From NCBI RefSeq assembly GCF_011762045.1, contig NZ_JAASQS010000010.1, forward strand, positions 124,001 to 188,000: 64,000 bases of DNA, in the 5' to 3' direction. Both the position numbers and the translations under genes were made by a program. Origin of the DNA: Rhizomicrobium electricum (GTDB taxonomy: Bacteria; Pseudomonadota; Alphaproteobacteria; Micropepsales; Micropepsaceae). The notes under the pieces were generated by a model that was given only the letters and a program-made list of their open reading frames with translations, was not told the origin of the DNA and did no database searches. Below, piece by piece: positions 45,530-53,496 of the stretch. How positions within the stretch are numbered: the stretch's first letter is position 1; each line of letters starts with the position of its first letter.

Positions 45530-46123
45530 CTATTTCGGATTGGGCGTGATCCTGATCTCGATCCGCCGGTTCTTCGCATCCGCCGCATTGGCGACGCGCA
45601 AGTTGGTGGCGCCGAGCCCGTTGACGCTAAGGCGGCCCGACGCGATGCCGTAACGGACGAGACCGTCGGCGACGAGCTTGGCGCGCTTCTGCGATGCCGC
45701 CACGGCCGCATCGGGGCTCGACCCGGCATCGCTGTAGCCGTTCACCTCGATGAGGGTGTGATCGTAGTGGCCGAGCACCTGCACCATCGCGCGCAGGAAG
45801 GCATCGCCCCAATCCGAGATCTCGCCGTGATCGAACAGCCTGTCGCTCTGCAGCGTGACCGCCAGCCCGTCGCCGCGCCGCGACACCAGCACGCCCTGCC
45901 CGCGCAGATAACTGCGCAGATCAGATTCCTGGGCATCCATGTAAGTCCCGACCGTCGCCTTGGTCAGCGGCCCGGCCGAATGGATCGGCGGCAGTGCCGG
46001 CTGCTGCGCCCGCGGCGGCACCGGCGCGGACGGCGTGGGGCTCTCTGACGGCGACACGGCTTGGGGCGACTGACAACCCGCAAGCATCAGCACCGCCACC
46101 GCGGCCAAAAGTTTCTTTTGCAT
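45530..46123 (-). CDS. OmpA-family lipoprotein
   Basis: Lipoprotein of 197 aa: lipobox LAGC at residues 14-17, a Pro/Ser-rich linker, then an OmpA-like peptidoglycan-binding domain (about residues 75-197) with LIEVNGYSDAGSSPDAAVAA, KRAKLVADGLV and NRRIEIRI. It would tether the outer membrane to peptidoglycan. Start at the ATG 46123 (MQKKLLAAV). Confidence 0.88.
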   Translation of the reverse strand: MQKKLLAAVAVLMLAGCQSPQAVSPSESPTPSAPVPPRAQQPALPPIHSAGPLTKATVGTYMDAQESDLRSYLRGQGVLVSRRGDGLAVTLQSDRLFDHGEISDWGDAFLRAMVQVLGHYDHTLIEVNGYSDAGSSPDAAVAASQKRAKLVADGLVRYGIASGRLSVNGLGATNLRVANAADAKNRRIEIRITPNPK

Positions 46124-46261
46124 GAGACCCCATTCCAACGGACGGGCAAAAAGATGCAATTGTTCCCGTCAGGCGGCAAGCACCGTCGCGCCACACCGGC
46201 TGAAAATGCGTGCGACGAACGGACGGCTCGCGTAAACTGCGCGCCGGGTCGGGGGACTTAC

Positions 46262-46651
46262 ATGAAACTGGTACTAACTCTCGCGAGTCTTGCGCTCGCC
46301 GTTCCGGCGCTGGCCGGCGACATCGACTGCCGCAACGCCATGAGCCAGAACGCCATGAACCGCTGCGCCGAAGCGGAATTTCAGGCCGCCGACGCCCGCC
46401 TGAATGCGGCGTACGGCACGCTGATGGCGGCGCTCAACGATGCCGGGTTCCGGGCCAAACTGAAGGCGTCGCAACGTGCCTGGATCGAATTTCGCGACCG
46501 CGAATGCACTTACGAGACCGCCGACAACGAAGGCGGGTCGATCCATCCGATGGTTTATGCCGGTTGTCTGGCGCGGCTGACCCGCCAGCGCACCATGGAA
46601 TTGCAGGCCAAACTCGCGTGCTGGAGAAACGCCGAGAAGTGCGGGATGTAG
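46262..46651 (+). CDS. LprI-like (DUF1311) secreted protein
   Basis: Protein of 129 aa with signal peptide (MKLVLTLASLALAVPALAGD). The DUF1311 pattern is clear: DCRNAMSQNAMNRCAEAEFQ, the helix DARLNAAYGTLMAAL, QRAWIEFRDRECTYE and GCLARLTRQRTMEL, with conserved Cys at each end. Related LprI inhibits lysozyme in Mycobacterium, so envelope protection is a possible role. Monocistronic. Confidence 0.88.
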   Translation: MKLVLTLASLALAVPALAGDIDCRNAMSQNAMNRCAEAEFQAADARLNAAYGTLMAALNDAGFRAKLKASQRAWIEFRDRECTYETADNEGGSIHPMVYAGCLARLTRQRTMELQAKLACWRNAEKCGM

Positions 46652-46671
46652 CCCGCACTTCCCATCGTGCG

Positions 46672-47790
46672 TCAGAGTCCCAACACCTTTTCCGCGCTTT
46701 CGAACGGCAGATGCTGCGCGTCGGCGACCGCTTTGTAGGTCAGTGCGCCTTTGTACACGTTGAGGCCCGCGCGTAGATGCGCATCGGCCTTCATCGCCGC
46801 GTCGGCGCCCATATTAGCGAGCGCCAGAGTGAACGGCAGAGTCGCGTTGTTGAGTGCGAAGGTCGAGGTCCGCGCCACGGCGCCCGGCATGTTGGCGACG
46901 CAGTAATGCACCACATCGTGCACCATATAGGTCGGATCGGCATGCGTGGTGGGATGGCTGGTTTCGGCGCAACCGCCCTGGTCGATGGCGACGTCGACGA
47001 TGACGGAGCCCTTTTTCATTTCGCGGACCATCTTTTCGGTGATCAGCTTGGGCGCTTCGGCACCCGGCAACAGCACGCCGCCGACCACGAGATCGGCCGT
47101 GACGATCTCGCTCTCGATGGTGTCCATGGTCGAATAAAGGGTGTGGAGCTGCGAGCCGAATTGCTCGTCGAGTTCCTTGAGCCGCTTTAGCGAGACGTCG
47201 AGCACGATGACATGGGCTTCGAGACCCATCGCCATGCGCGCCGCATTGGTGCCGACCACACCGCCGCCGAGCACCACTACCTTCGCCGCGGAAACGCCCG
47301 GCACACCGCCGAGCAGCAGGCCGCGGCCGCCTTGGGCACGCTCGAGACAATGGGCGCCGGCCTGAATCGACATGCGTCCGGCCACTTCGCTCATCGGCGC
47401 CAGCAGCGGCAGGCCGCCGTGCGGATCGGTGACGGTCTCATAGGCGATGCAGACGGCGCCGGATGCGATCAGTCCCTTGGTCTGGTCCGGATCGGGCGCC
47501 AGATGCAAATAGGTGAAAAGGGTCTGGCCCTTTTTCAGCATCGCGATCTCGACCGCTTGCGGCTCCTTCACCTTCACGATCATGTCGGCAACGTCGAATA
47601 CCTCGGCCGCGGCCGGCAGGATCTTGGCTCCGGCCTTCATGTACAATTCGTCGGTGAGATCGATGGCGTCGCCCGCCTTGGTCTCGACAAACACCTCATG
47701 TCCGCGCGCGGTCAGTTCGCGCACGGCGGCCGGCGTCAGGCCGACGCGATATTCGTGGTTCTTGATTTCCTTTGGAACACCGACGCGCAT
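46672..47790 (-). CDS. ald: Alanine dehydrogenase
   Basis: NAD-dependent alanine dehydrogenase of 372 aa, interconverting alanine with pyruvate plus ammonia. The N-terminus [20 protein letters not shown] is diagnostic, with the substrate-binding Arg and Lys; KVKEPQ and the Rossmann motif [13 protein letters not shown] follow. The start at 47790 is chosen by this conserved N-terminus. Confidence 0.95.
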   Translation of the reverse strand: MRVGVPKEIKNHEYRVGLTPAAVRELTARGHEVFVETKAGDAIDLTDELYMKAGAKILPAAAEVFDVADMIVKVKEPQAVEIAMLKKGQTLFTYLHLAPDPDQTKGLIASGAVCIAYETVTDPHGGLPLLAPMSEVAGRMSIQAGAHCLERAQGGRGLLLGGVPGVSAAKVVVLGGGVVGTNAARMAMGLEAHVIVLDVSLKRLKELDEQFGSQLHTLYSTMDTIESEIVTADLVVGGVLLPGAEAPKLITEKMVREMKKGSVIVDVAIDQGGCAETSHPTTHADPTYMVHDVVHYCVANMPGAVARTSTFALNNATLPFTLALANMGADAAMKADAHLRAGLNVYKGALTYKAVADAQHLPFESAEKVLGL

Positions 47791-47937
47791 GTTCAAGTCC
47801 CTCAGCGGAAGTCTTCGCCGCAAAGGCTAGCAGTGCGGGAGTGCCGATCAATCGACATCCGCGCATTCCGGTGCCCCGCGTATTGCATTCCGTCGCGCGC
47901 TTGCGGCCGGAGGGCTCAAACGGAACGATTGTGTCTG

Positions 47938-47975
47938 TAAAAGAAGAGGGCCCGACGCGTCATTGCCGGGCCCTC
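47938..47975 (-). terminator. Intrinsic terminator of the Gly-rich protein gene
   Basis: On the minus strand GAGGGCCCG, a 12-nt loop, CGGGCCCTC, then TTCTTTT. The 9-bp perfect stem lies 22 bp beyond the stop of the gene at 47997-49340. Confidence 0.85.
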
Positions 47976-47996
47976 GTTCAAGCTATGGCGTTTCGA

Positions 47997-49340
47997 TCAG
48001 TTGCTGGGCTGGGTGCCTCGCGGATGGTCGCCGCCGACACGGTTATCGCCAGCGCCGCGGCCGCCGCCATCCTGATTGTTTCCACCTCTACCGCCACCCG
48101 GCGTGCCGTTACGGCCACCGCCGGCCGGACCTTGCATGCCGCCTTGGTTGCTGCCGCCGGTCGGAGCGACACCACCCTGGTTGTTGCCGCCAGTCGGAGT
48201 GACGCCGCCCTGGCCACCGGGATGGAAGCCGCCGCGACCGCCTTGGCCGGTCTGATTGCCGCCGGTCGGACCTTGCATGCCGCCTGGGTTGTTGCCGCCG
48301 GTCGGAGTGACGCCGCCCTGGCCACCGGGATGGAATCCGCCGAAGCCGCCGGGACGACCCTGACCGGGTTGATTACCGCCCGTCGGACCTTGCATGCCGC
48401 CCTGGTTGTTGCCGCCGGTCGGAGTGACGCCGCCCTGGCTACCGGGATGGAATCCGCCGAAGCCGCCGGGACGACCCTGACCGGGTTGATTACCACCGGT
48501 CGGACCACCCTGGTTGTTGCCGCCGGTCGGGCCTTGCATACCGCCCTGATTGTTGCCACCGGTGGGGCCGAAACCGCTTTGGTTGCCGGGGTGGAAGCCG
48601 CCGCGACCGCCCTGGCCACCGCGATTACCGCCTTGGCCGTTTTGCGGCCAGCCGCCGTTATTCCAATTGCCGTTGTTGTTGCCGTTATTATTGTTGTTGC
48701 CGTTCCAGTTGCCGGGTCCGTCGTGACGGCCATCGCGGCCATCCCGATGACCATCCCGGTCGCCGTTGTTCCAATTGCCGTTGTTATTGCCGTTCCAGTT
48801 GCCGTCGTGACGACCGTCCCGGCCATCCCAACGACCATCGCGGCCGTTCCCGCGATCGTTCCAGTTACCGCGATCGTTCCAGTCGCCGCGGCCGCGACGA
48901 TCCCAATCGCGATCGCCATGCTCGCGGTGCCAACGGCGGCGCCAGTCATCGCGAATGCGGAAGCCGTTGTTCTCGTACCACGGAAAACCGAGCGGTTCGC
49001 GGAAGCGGTCGACGCAATAGCCGTGCGGACGCATGCCGCGCCATTCATCCAGGCGCCAGTCGCCGCGGAGCCAATAATACAGACGTCCATGCATGCGCCG
49101 GTAATAGACCGGACCGCGATACCAGCTGCCGCGCCAATAGACCGGACAATCGTAGATCGGCATATCCCAATAACCGTCGGGGCATCCCCAACGGTCGCAA
49201 TAGCCGCCGGACTCGTAGCTGAACGTGACGCCGCCGCTGCCAAACCCGATATTGAAATTGTCTGCCCAAGCCGGCGAACCAAATGCCGCCACCGCTGCCA
49301 CCGCCGCCATGGCGACAGCCGCCTTCGATAAAACCTTCAT
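47997..49340 (-). CDS. Secreted Gly/Asn/Gln-rich repeat protein (paralogue 1)
   Basis: Protein of 447 aa with signal peptide (ending SPAWAD). Residues about 40-105 are rich in Trp, Tyr and Arg: PVYWRGSWYRGPVYYR, then GRLYYWLRGDWRLDEWRG. The same block recurs in the two genes upstream, so these are paralogues. A His/Asp/Arg/Asn-rich middle follows (GNWNDRGNGRDGRWDGRDG-like), and the C-terminal 190 residues are tandem repeats of units such as GGVTPTGGNNQGGMQGPTGG. Low complexity and disorder fit a surface, matrix or adhesive protein; the function is unknown. Confidence 0.75.
   Translation of the reverse strand: MKVLSKAAVAMAAVAAVAAFGSPAWADNFNIGFGSGGVTFSYESGGYCDRWGCPDGYWDMPIYDCPVYWRGSWYRGPVYYRRMHGRLYYWLRGDWRLDEWRGMRPHGYCVDRFREPLGFPWYENNGFRIRDDWRRRWHREHGDRDWDRRGRGDWNDRGNWNDRGNGRDGRWDGRDGRHDGNWNGNNNGNWNNGDRDGHRDGRDGRHDGPGNWNGNNNNNGNNNGNWNNGGWPQNGQGGNRGGQGGRGGFHPGNQSGFGPTGGNNQGGMQGPTGGNNQGGPTGGNQPGQGRPGGFGGFHPGSQGGVTPTGGNNQGGMQGPTGGNQPGQGRPGGFGGFHPGGQGGVTPTGGNNPGGMQGPTGGNQTGQGGRGGFHPGGQGGVTPTGGNNQGGVAPTGGSNQGGMQGPAGGGRNGTPGGGRGGNNQDGGGRGAGDNRVGGDHPRGTQPSN
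48193..48530. repeat. Coding tandem repeats of 108-117 bp
   Basis: The motif GTCGGAGTGACGCCGCCCTG recurs at about 48193, 48301 and 48418, spacings of 108 and 117 bp, both multiples of three. It encodes the Gly-rich units of the protein on the minus strand. Degenerate copies extend to about 48600. Confidence 0.8.
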
Positions 49341-49385
49341 TGCCTAGCCCCTTTCGGCTTGAATCAATTACCTGAGTTTAGCACC

Positions 49386-50315
49386 TCAACGGCGATCATG
49401 ATGGCCGCCAGAGTCGCCACCGTGTCCACCGCGATCACCACCGCCACCATGGCCGCCACTAAAGCCGCCGCGGTCACCACCGCCGCCACCGCCGCCACCG
49501 TGACCACCACTAAAACCACCGCGGTCGCCGCCACCACCATGGCCACCACCAAAGCCGCCGCGGTCGCCGCCGCCGAAGCCACCGCGTCCACCGCTGAAGC
49601 CGCTGCGGTCACCACCGCCGGCGCCGCCGGTCCAGCCGCGGTTACCACCCGACCAGCCCGTGTTGCCGTTTCCGCCGGCACCGCCGGTCCAGCCGGTATT
49701 GCCGCCGCCACCGGTCCAACCGCGATTACCGCCGGTCCAACCCGTATTGCCGCCGTGACCTTGCCAGTTGTGACTGCCGCCGCCGGACCAGCCGGTGTTG
49801 CCGCGATTCCAGCCGCGATCGCCGCCGCTCCAGCCGCGATGATCGCCATCCTGGCGATAGTAGCCGCCACCGGACCAACGCCGGTCACCGCCCGACCAGC
49901 CGCGATCACCGCGACCGGCATAACGATCGCCCCAACCGCCGCGACCGTGCCAGCCGCCGCGATCGGTCCAGCGGATATACGGCCGCGAACCGCGCCACTC
50001 GTCGCGGCGCCAGCCGCCGTTCAGCCAGTACATGCGCTCGCCGCCGTACCAGCGGTAATAGATCGGGCCGCGATACCAGTTACCGCCCCAATAGACCGGG
50101 TCGTAATAGACGGTGTAGTTGCAGTAATCCGGCGGCAAACCCCACGGCGGAGCGACGTCGTAATAGTCGTAGTAGTCGCACGGATCCTCGAAGTATCCGT
50201 CGTCATACCCGAACGAAAAACCGATACCGACATCGGCTCGCGCCGGGGCGGATGCGAAGACCGCCGCACCCGCCAAAAGCATCGCACTGAACGCTACCCT
50301 GCCAAACCGTTTCAT
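49386..50315 (-). CDS. Secreted Gly/Trp-rich protein (paralogue 2)
   Basis: Protein of 309 aa with signal peptide (MKRFGRVAFSAMLLAGAAVF, ending APARAD). It shares PVYWGGNWYRGPIYYRWYGG and MYWLNGGWRRDEWRGSRP with the neighbouring gene downstream, about 60% identical over that block by eye. The C-terminal half consists of GNTGWTGG, NRGWTGG, GGDRGGFSGG and GHGGGG-type repeats. I use the ATG at 50315 since a signal peptide starts there. Unknown function, probably exported. Confidence 0.75.
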   Translation of the reverse strand: MKRFGRVAFSAMLLAGAAVFASAPARADVGIGFSFGYDDGYFEDPCDYYDYYDVAPPWGLPPDYCNYTVYYDPVYWGGNWYRGPIYYRWYGGERMYWLNGGWRRDEWRGSRPYIRWTDRGGWHGRGGWGDRYAGRGDRGWSGGDRRWSGGGYYRQDGDHRGWSGGDRGWNRGNTGWSGGGSHNWQGHGGNTGWTGGNRGWTGGGGNTGWTGGAGGNGNTGWSGGNRGWTGGAGGGDRSGFSGGRGGFGGGDRGGFGGGHGGGGDRGGFSGGHGGGGGGGGDRGGFSGGHGGGGDRGGHGGDSGGHHDRR

Positions 50316-50363
50316 AGCTGGTCTCCCAAGATGATGCGCCGTCGCGCTCAATGCTGTGTGTGG

Positions 50364-50867
50364 TCAGTGATGGCCGCCCCAGCCACCGTGATCCCGGCCG
50401 CCACGGCCCCAATCGCCATGACCGCGGTCGCCGCGATCCCAATCACCGCGTCCGCCGCCCCAATCACCGCGTCCGCGACCCCAGTCGCCCCGGCGGTCGT
50501 GACCCCAATCGCCGTAATGGCGATAGAAGCGGCCGCGATCCCAGCCGTCATGCCGGTACCAGCGATCGTGGACCCAGAACTCGCGATGGCCGCCATACCA
50601 GCGGCTGCGCAACGGACGGTCATACCAAGTGCCGCCGAAGTAGAGTGGCGGGCCGTAATAGTATTCGTAGTCGTCGCAGTAGTAGGGGTCGTAATACCGG
50701 CTGTACGGATTGCACGTGCCCGCACCGTAATAGTGGCGCGGCGGCGGCACCCACGTGGGCCCGACCGAGAAGCCGACCGACCATTCGGCGGACGCCGGCG
50801 TCGCAACGGCCACGGCCGCTCCCGCCAGCATCAACGTTCCCAAAACTGCTTTGGCGATCCTGTTCAT
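50364..50867 (-). CDS. Secreted Gly/Arg/Tyr-rich protein (paralogue 3)
   Basis: Protein of 167 aa with signal peptide (MNRIAKAVLGTLMLAGAAVA, ending TPASAE). It keeps a shorter version of the shared block: PLYFGGTWYDRPLRSRWYGG and HREFWVHDRWYRHDGW. The C-terminus is made of RGDWGRG-type units. It is the first of three consecutive genes on this strand and has AGGAGA before the ATG. Confidence 0.72.
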   Translation of the reverse strand: MNRIAKAVLGTLMLAGAAVAVATPASAEWSVGFSVGPTWVPPPRHYYGAGTCNPYSRYYDPYYCDDYEYYYGPPLYFGGTWYDRPLRSRWYGGHREFWVHDRWYRHDGWDRGRFYRHYGDWGHDRRGDWGRGRGDWGGGRGDWDRGDRGHGDWGRGGRDHGGWGGHH

Positions 50868-51034
50868 ATGAGGTCTCCTTATTCGCCTTTAGCCGCGACT
50901 CTGGTCCCCGCCGGCTGAACCGGACATGAACGCGGCAGTCAGGTTTGCGTCGGGTATCCGCCCAAGCTCCGCCACAATTGAAACGCGCCGCTGCCGGGCA
51001 CGTGCTATGAAACCCGCCGCCTATGGAGCTTTTC

Positions 51035-51646
51035 ATGATCCTCGAACACCGCGGCTTCCGCCCGACCATTTCCGCCACTGCCCACATCGCACCCAATGCT
51101 ACGATCGTGGGCGACGTCAGCATCGGTGACAATTGTGCGATAGGCTTCGGTGCGGTGCTGACCGCCGAGAGCGGCCCGATCCGGATCGGCAGCAACGTCG
51201 TCGTGATGGATACGGCGGTATTGCACGGCGTGAAGAACGCACCGCTTACCATCGGGAGCAATGTCCTGGTCGGTCCGCGAGCCTACCTCACCGGCTGCAC
51301 GGTGGAAGACGAAGTCTTCATCGCCACCGGCGCCACGGTGTTCAACAAGGCGGTACTGAAGGCGCGCTCGGAAGTGCGCATCAACGCCATCGTCCATTTG
51401 CGCACCGTCCTGCCCGAAGACGCCGTCGTACCGCTCGGCTGGATCGCGGTGGGCGACCCGGCGAAAATCCTGCCGCCCGAACAGCACGACGAGATCTGGG
51501 CGATCCAGAAGACGCTCGATTTCCCCAAAACGGTTTTCGGCGTCGACCGCCCGCCGGAAGGCCAATCGATGATGCGCGATGTGATGCCGCGTTACGCCCG
51601 CGCCCTCACGCACTGGCATGAGAGCGACCGCGAGATCGACGACTGA
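51035..51646 (+). CDS. Gamma-carbonic-anhydrase-like left-handed beta-helix protein
   Basis: Protein of 203 aa with hexapeptide repeats (ATIVGDVSIGDNCAIGFGAV, PIRIGSNVVVMDTAVLHG, LTIGSNVLVGPRAYLTGCTV) forming a left-handed beta-helix, followed by a C-terminal helix. It resembles gamma-carbonic anhydrases, but the usual zinc His triad is not evident: one His is in AVLHG, and a Tyr replaces the next. It may therefore be non-catalytic. Start ATG 51035 has GGAG 7 bp upstream. Confidence 0.8.
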   Translation: MILEHRGFRPTISATAHIAPNATIVGDVSIGDNCAIGFGAVLTAESGPIRIGSNVVVMDTAVLHGVKNAPLTIGSNVLVGPRAYLTGCTVEDEVFIATGATVFNKAVLKARSEVRINAIVHLRTVLPEDAVVPLGWIAVGDPAKILPPEQHDEIWAIQKTLDFPKTVFGVDRPPEGQSMMRDVMPRYARALTHWHESDREIDD

Positions 51647-52096
51647 TCAGGCCTTGGCGTCGGTCGATGCCGGCTCGTAGGGCAAAACGGTGAGGCCGCC
51701 GGTGAAAACCTGCGTCGACTGGGCTGACGGATCGTAGACGCGGAAGTCGAGCGGCTTGGCGTCACCCAGGCCCGCCTTCCGGCCGATATCGGTGTAGGCC
51801 TGCCATTCCTGATCGTCGATCGTGCCGTTGTTGTCGCTATCGTAAGCGGCCATCGCCCGCTGCCGGATCTCGGTCATGCTGATGCATGGCAGATCATTGA
51901 GGCCGTAGGTGATGGCGCCCTGCGTTTCCGCACTGAGACCTGCCGTGGTGGTGCCGGTCAGAGCGGTGTCGGACGCGCTGCCGGCCGAACCGTCGGTCTT
52001 GATCGCGGTTGGATCGGACGAAGTCTCGGCCGATTTGCTTTTGTGAGTCCCGTACAGCGCCGACGAAAACACCGGATTGAGCGCACTGATGGACAC
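51647..52096 (-). CDS. EF-hand-containing protein
   Basis: Small protein of 149 aa. One EF-hand loop is clear, DSDNNGTIDDQEW (about residues 91-103), with the canonical Asp/Asn/Asp/Thr/Glu positions. A second, degenerate loop may precede it. The first 70 residues are Ser/Thr/Ala-rich and likely disordered. There is no signal peptide. Start is GTG at 52096, preceded by GGGGGGAATGC. Probably calcium-binding; a link to the neighbouring genes is not evident. Confidence 0.75.
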   Translation of the reverse strand: MSISALNPVFSSALYGTHKSKSAETSSDPTAIKTDGSAGSASDTALTGTTTAGLSAETQGAITYGLNDLPCISMTEIRQRAMAAYDSDNNGTIDDQEWQAYTDIGRKAGLGDAKPLDFRVYDPSAQSTQVFTGGLTVLPYEPASTDAKA

Positions 52097-52311
52097 GCAT
52101 TCCCCCCACTGTTGAGCTTTTCTCGCGTGCAAGCATTCTCCGTGCCATACCGCAACCGTTCCGCCGCCGCGCATTTTGGGCGAGAAAACACGATCGCAGC
52201 GGTCCGATTCCGGGCACGCGGCAAACTCTGCCCGGCAATGCTTGATGGGGGTGGGCGGCCGCGATACCTTTCCTGACCGGCAAACGGTGCGCCGCGCGAT
52301 CGCGAGTTGGA

Positions 52312-53343
52312 ATGAAAACTTTCTATTCTCCCGTCCATCTGGACCATGATCCCAAAGTACAGTTCGAAGGCGGACATCTCCTGCCCGCCGTGGAAATCCC
52401 GGTCCGGGCCGAGAAGGTGCGCGTGGCGCTGCAGTCGCGCCGCATCGGGCCGATCGTGCCGCCGACCCCGTTCGCCGACGACACCATCCTCGCCGTGCAC
52501 GATCCGGAACTCGTGAATCTCTTGGCCGAAGCCTGGGACGAATGGGTGAAGCGCTATGGCAAGAGCGCTCCCGTCGCCATTCCTTCGGCCTGGCCGGCCC
52601 ACAACATGCCCGACAGCCACAAAGGCGACATCGAGGCCCGGCTCGGCCGTTATGCGTTTTCCTGCGATGCGCCGATCGCCAGCGGCACCTGGGCTGCCGC
52701 GCGCGAAGCGGTGAACGTCGCCCTCTCGGCGGCGGCGGCGATCAAGGACGGCGAGAAAAGCGCCTTCGCCCTGACGCGCCCGCCCGGCCATCACGCCGCG
52801 TTCGATGTTTTCGGCGGCTTCTGCTACCTCAACAATGCCGCGATCGCGGCCGAGTGGCTGGTGAAGGCAGGGATCAAGCCGGCGATCCTCGATGTCGACT
52901 ATCACCACGGCAACGGCACCCAGTCGATCTTCTACAAGCGCGCCGACGTGTTCTTCTGCTCGATCCATGCCGACCCCAATTTCGCCTACCCCCATTACAT
53001 CGGGTTCGCCGACGAACGCGGCGAAGGCGACGGCGAGGGCTACAATCTCAATCTGCCGCTGCCGAACGGCACCGACTGGACGCGCTACGAAGAGGCGCTG
53101 AAATTCGCCATCGGCGCCATCAAACATATGGGGCCGGACGTGGTGATCGTCAGTCTCGGCCTCGACACCTATTTCGAGGACCCCATCGCCGGCTTCCGGC
53201 TCAAGGCGGCCGATTACCAGCGCATGGGCGCGGCGCTCGCCGACCTGCACAAGCCGGTCCTCTTCGTCATGGAAGGCGGCTATTGCTTCGACGCCCTCGG
53301 CGAGCTGGTGGTCAACGTGCTGGAGAGTTTCCAGGGCGCCTGA
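52312..53343 (+). CDS. Histone-deacetylase-family amidohydrolase (acetylpolyamine type)
   Basis: Zinc-dependent deacetylase of 343 aa. Signatures are FALTRPPGHHAAFDVFGGFC, with the active-site His pair; ILDVDYHHGNGTQSIFY, with the zinc Asp and His; and IVSLGLDTYFEDP with the second zinc Asp. The length and the N-terminal FYSPVHLDHDPKVQFEGG fit the bacterial acetylpolyamine amidohydrolase group. The likely role is deacetylation of polyamines or other small amides in the cytoplasm. GCGCGATCGCGAGTTGG precedes the ATG. Confidence 0.9.
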   Translation: MKTFYSPVHLDHDPKVQFEGGHLLPAVEIPVRAEKVRVALQSRRIGPIVPPTPFADDTILAVHDPELVNLLAEAWDEWVKRYGKSAPVAIPSAWPAHNMPDSHKGDIEARLGRYAFSCDAPIASGTWAAAREAVNVALSAAAAIKDGEKSAFALTRPPGHHAAFDVFGGFCYLNNAAIAAEWLVKAGIKPAILDVDYHHGNGTQSIFYKRADVFFCSIHADPNFAYPHYIGFADERGEGDGEGYNLNLPLPNGTDWTRYEEALKFAIGAIKHMGPDVVIVSLGLDTYFEDPIAGFRLKAADYQRMGAALADLHKPVLFVMEGGYCFDALGELVVNVLESFQGA

Positions 53344-53496
53344 CGGCTTCCCCTGCGTCCCCAGAGGCTTAACTGAGTGCCGCGGCGCCACGCCGGGAAA
53401 AATTCCGGCAGGCAAATGCGCGCACGCCCCGGACACAACTTTCTTTGTCCGCGGCGGAGCATAGGATTGCCCCGGACTTGTTCCGGGGGGCGTTCG

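Noticed and set aside
48193..48600. CRISPR array in the regular repeats
   Set aside because: Repeats are multiples of three, inside a coding frame, with no unique spacers of constant length.
49400..49900. Second repeat array as a CRISPR or VNTR of non-coding type
   Set aside because: Short GGN-rich codon repeats encoding Gly-rich protein.
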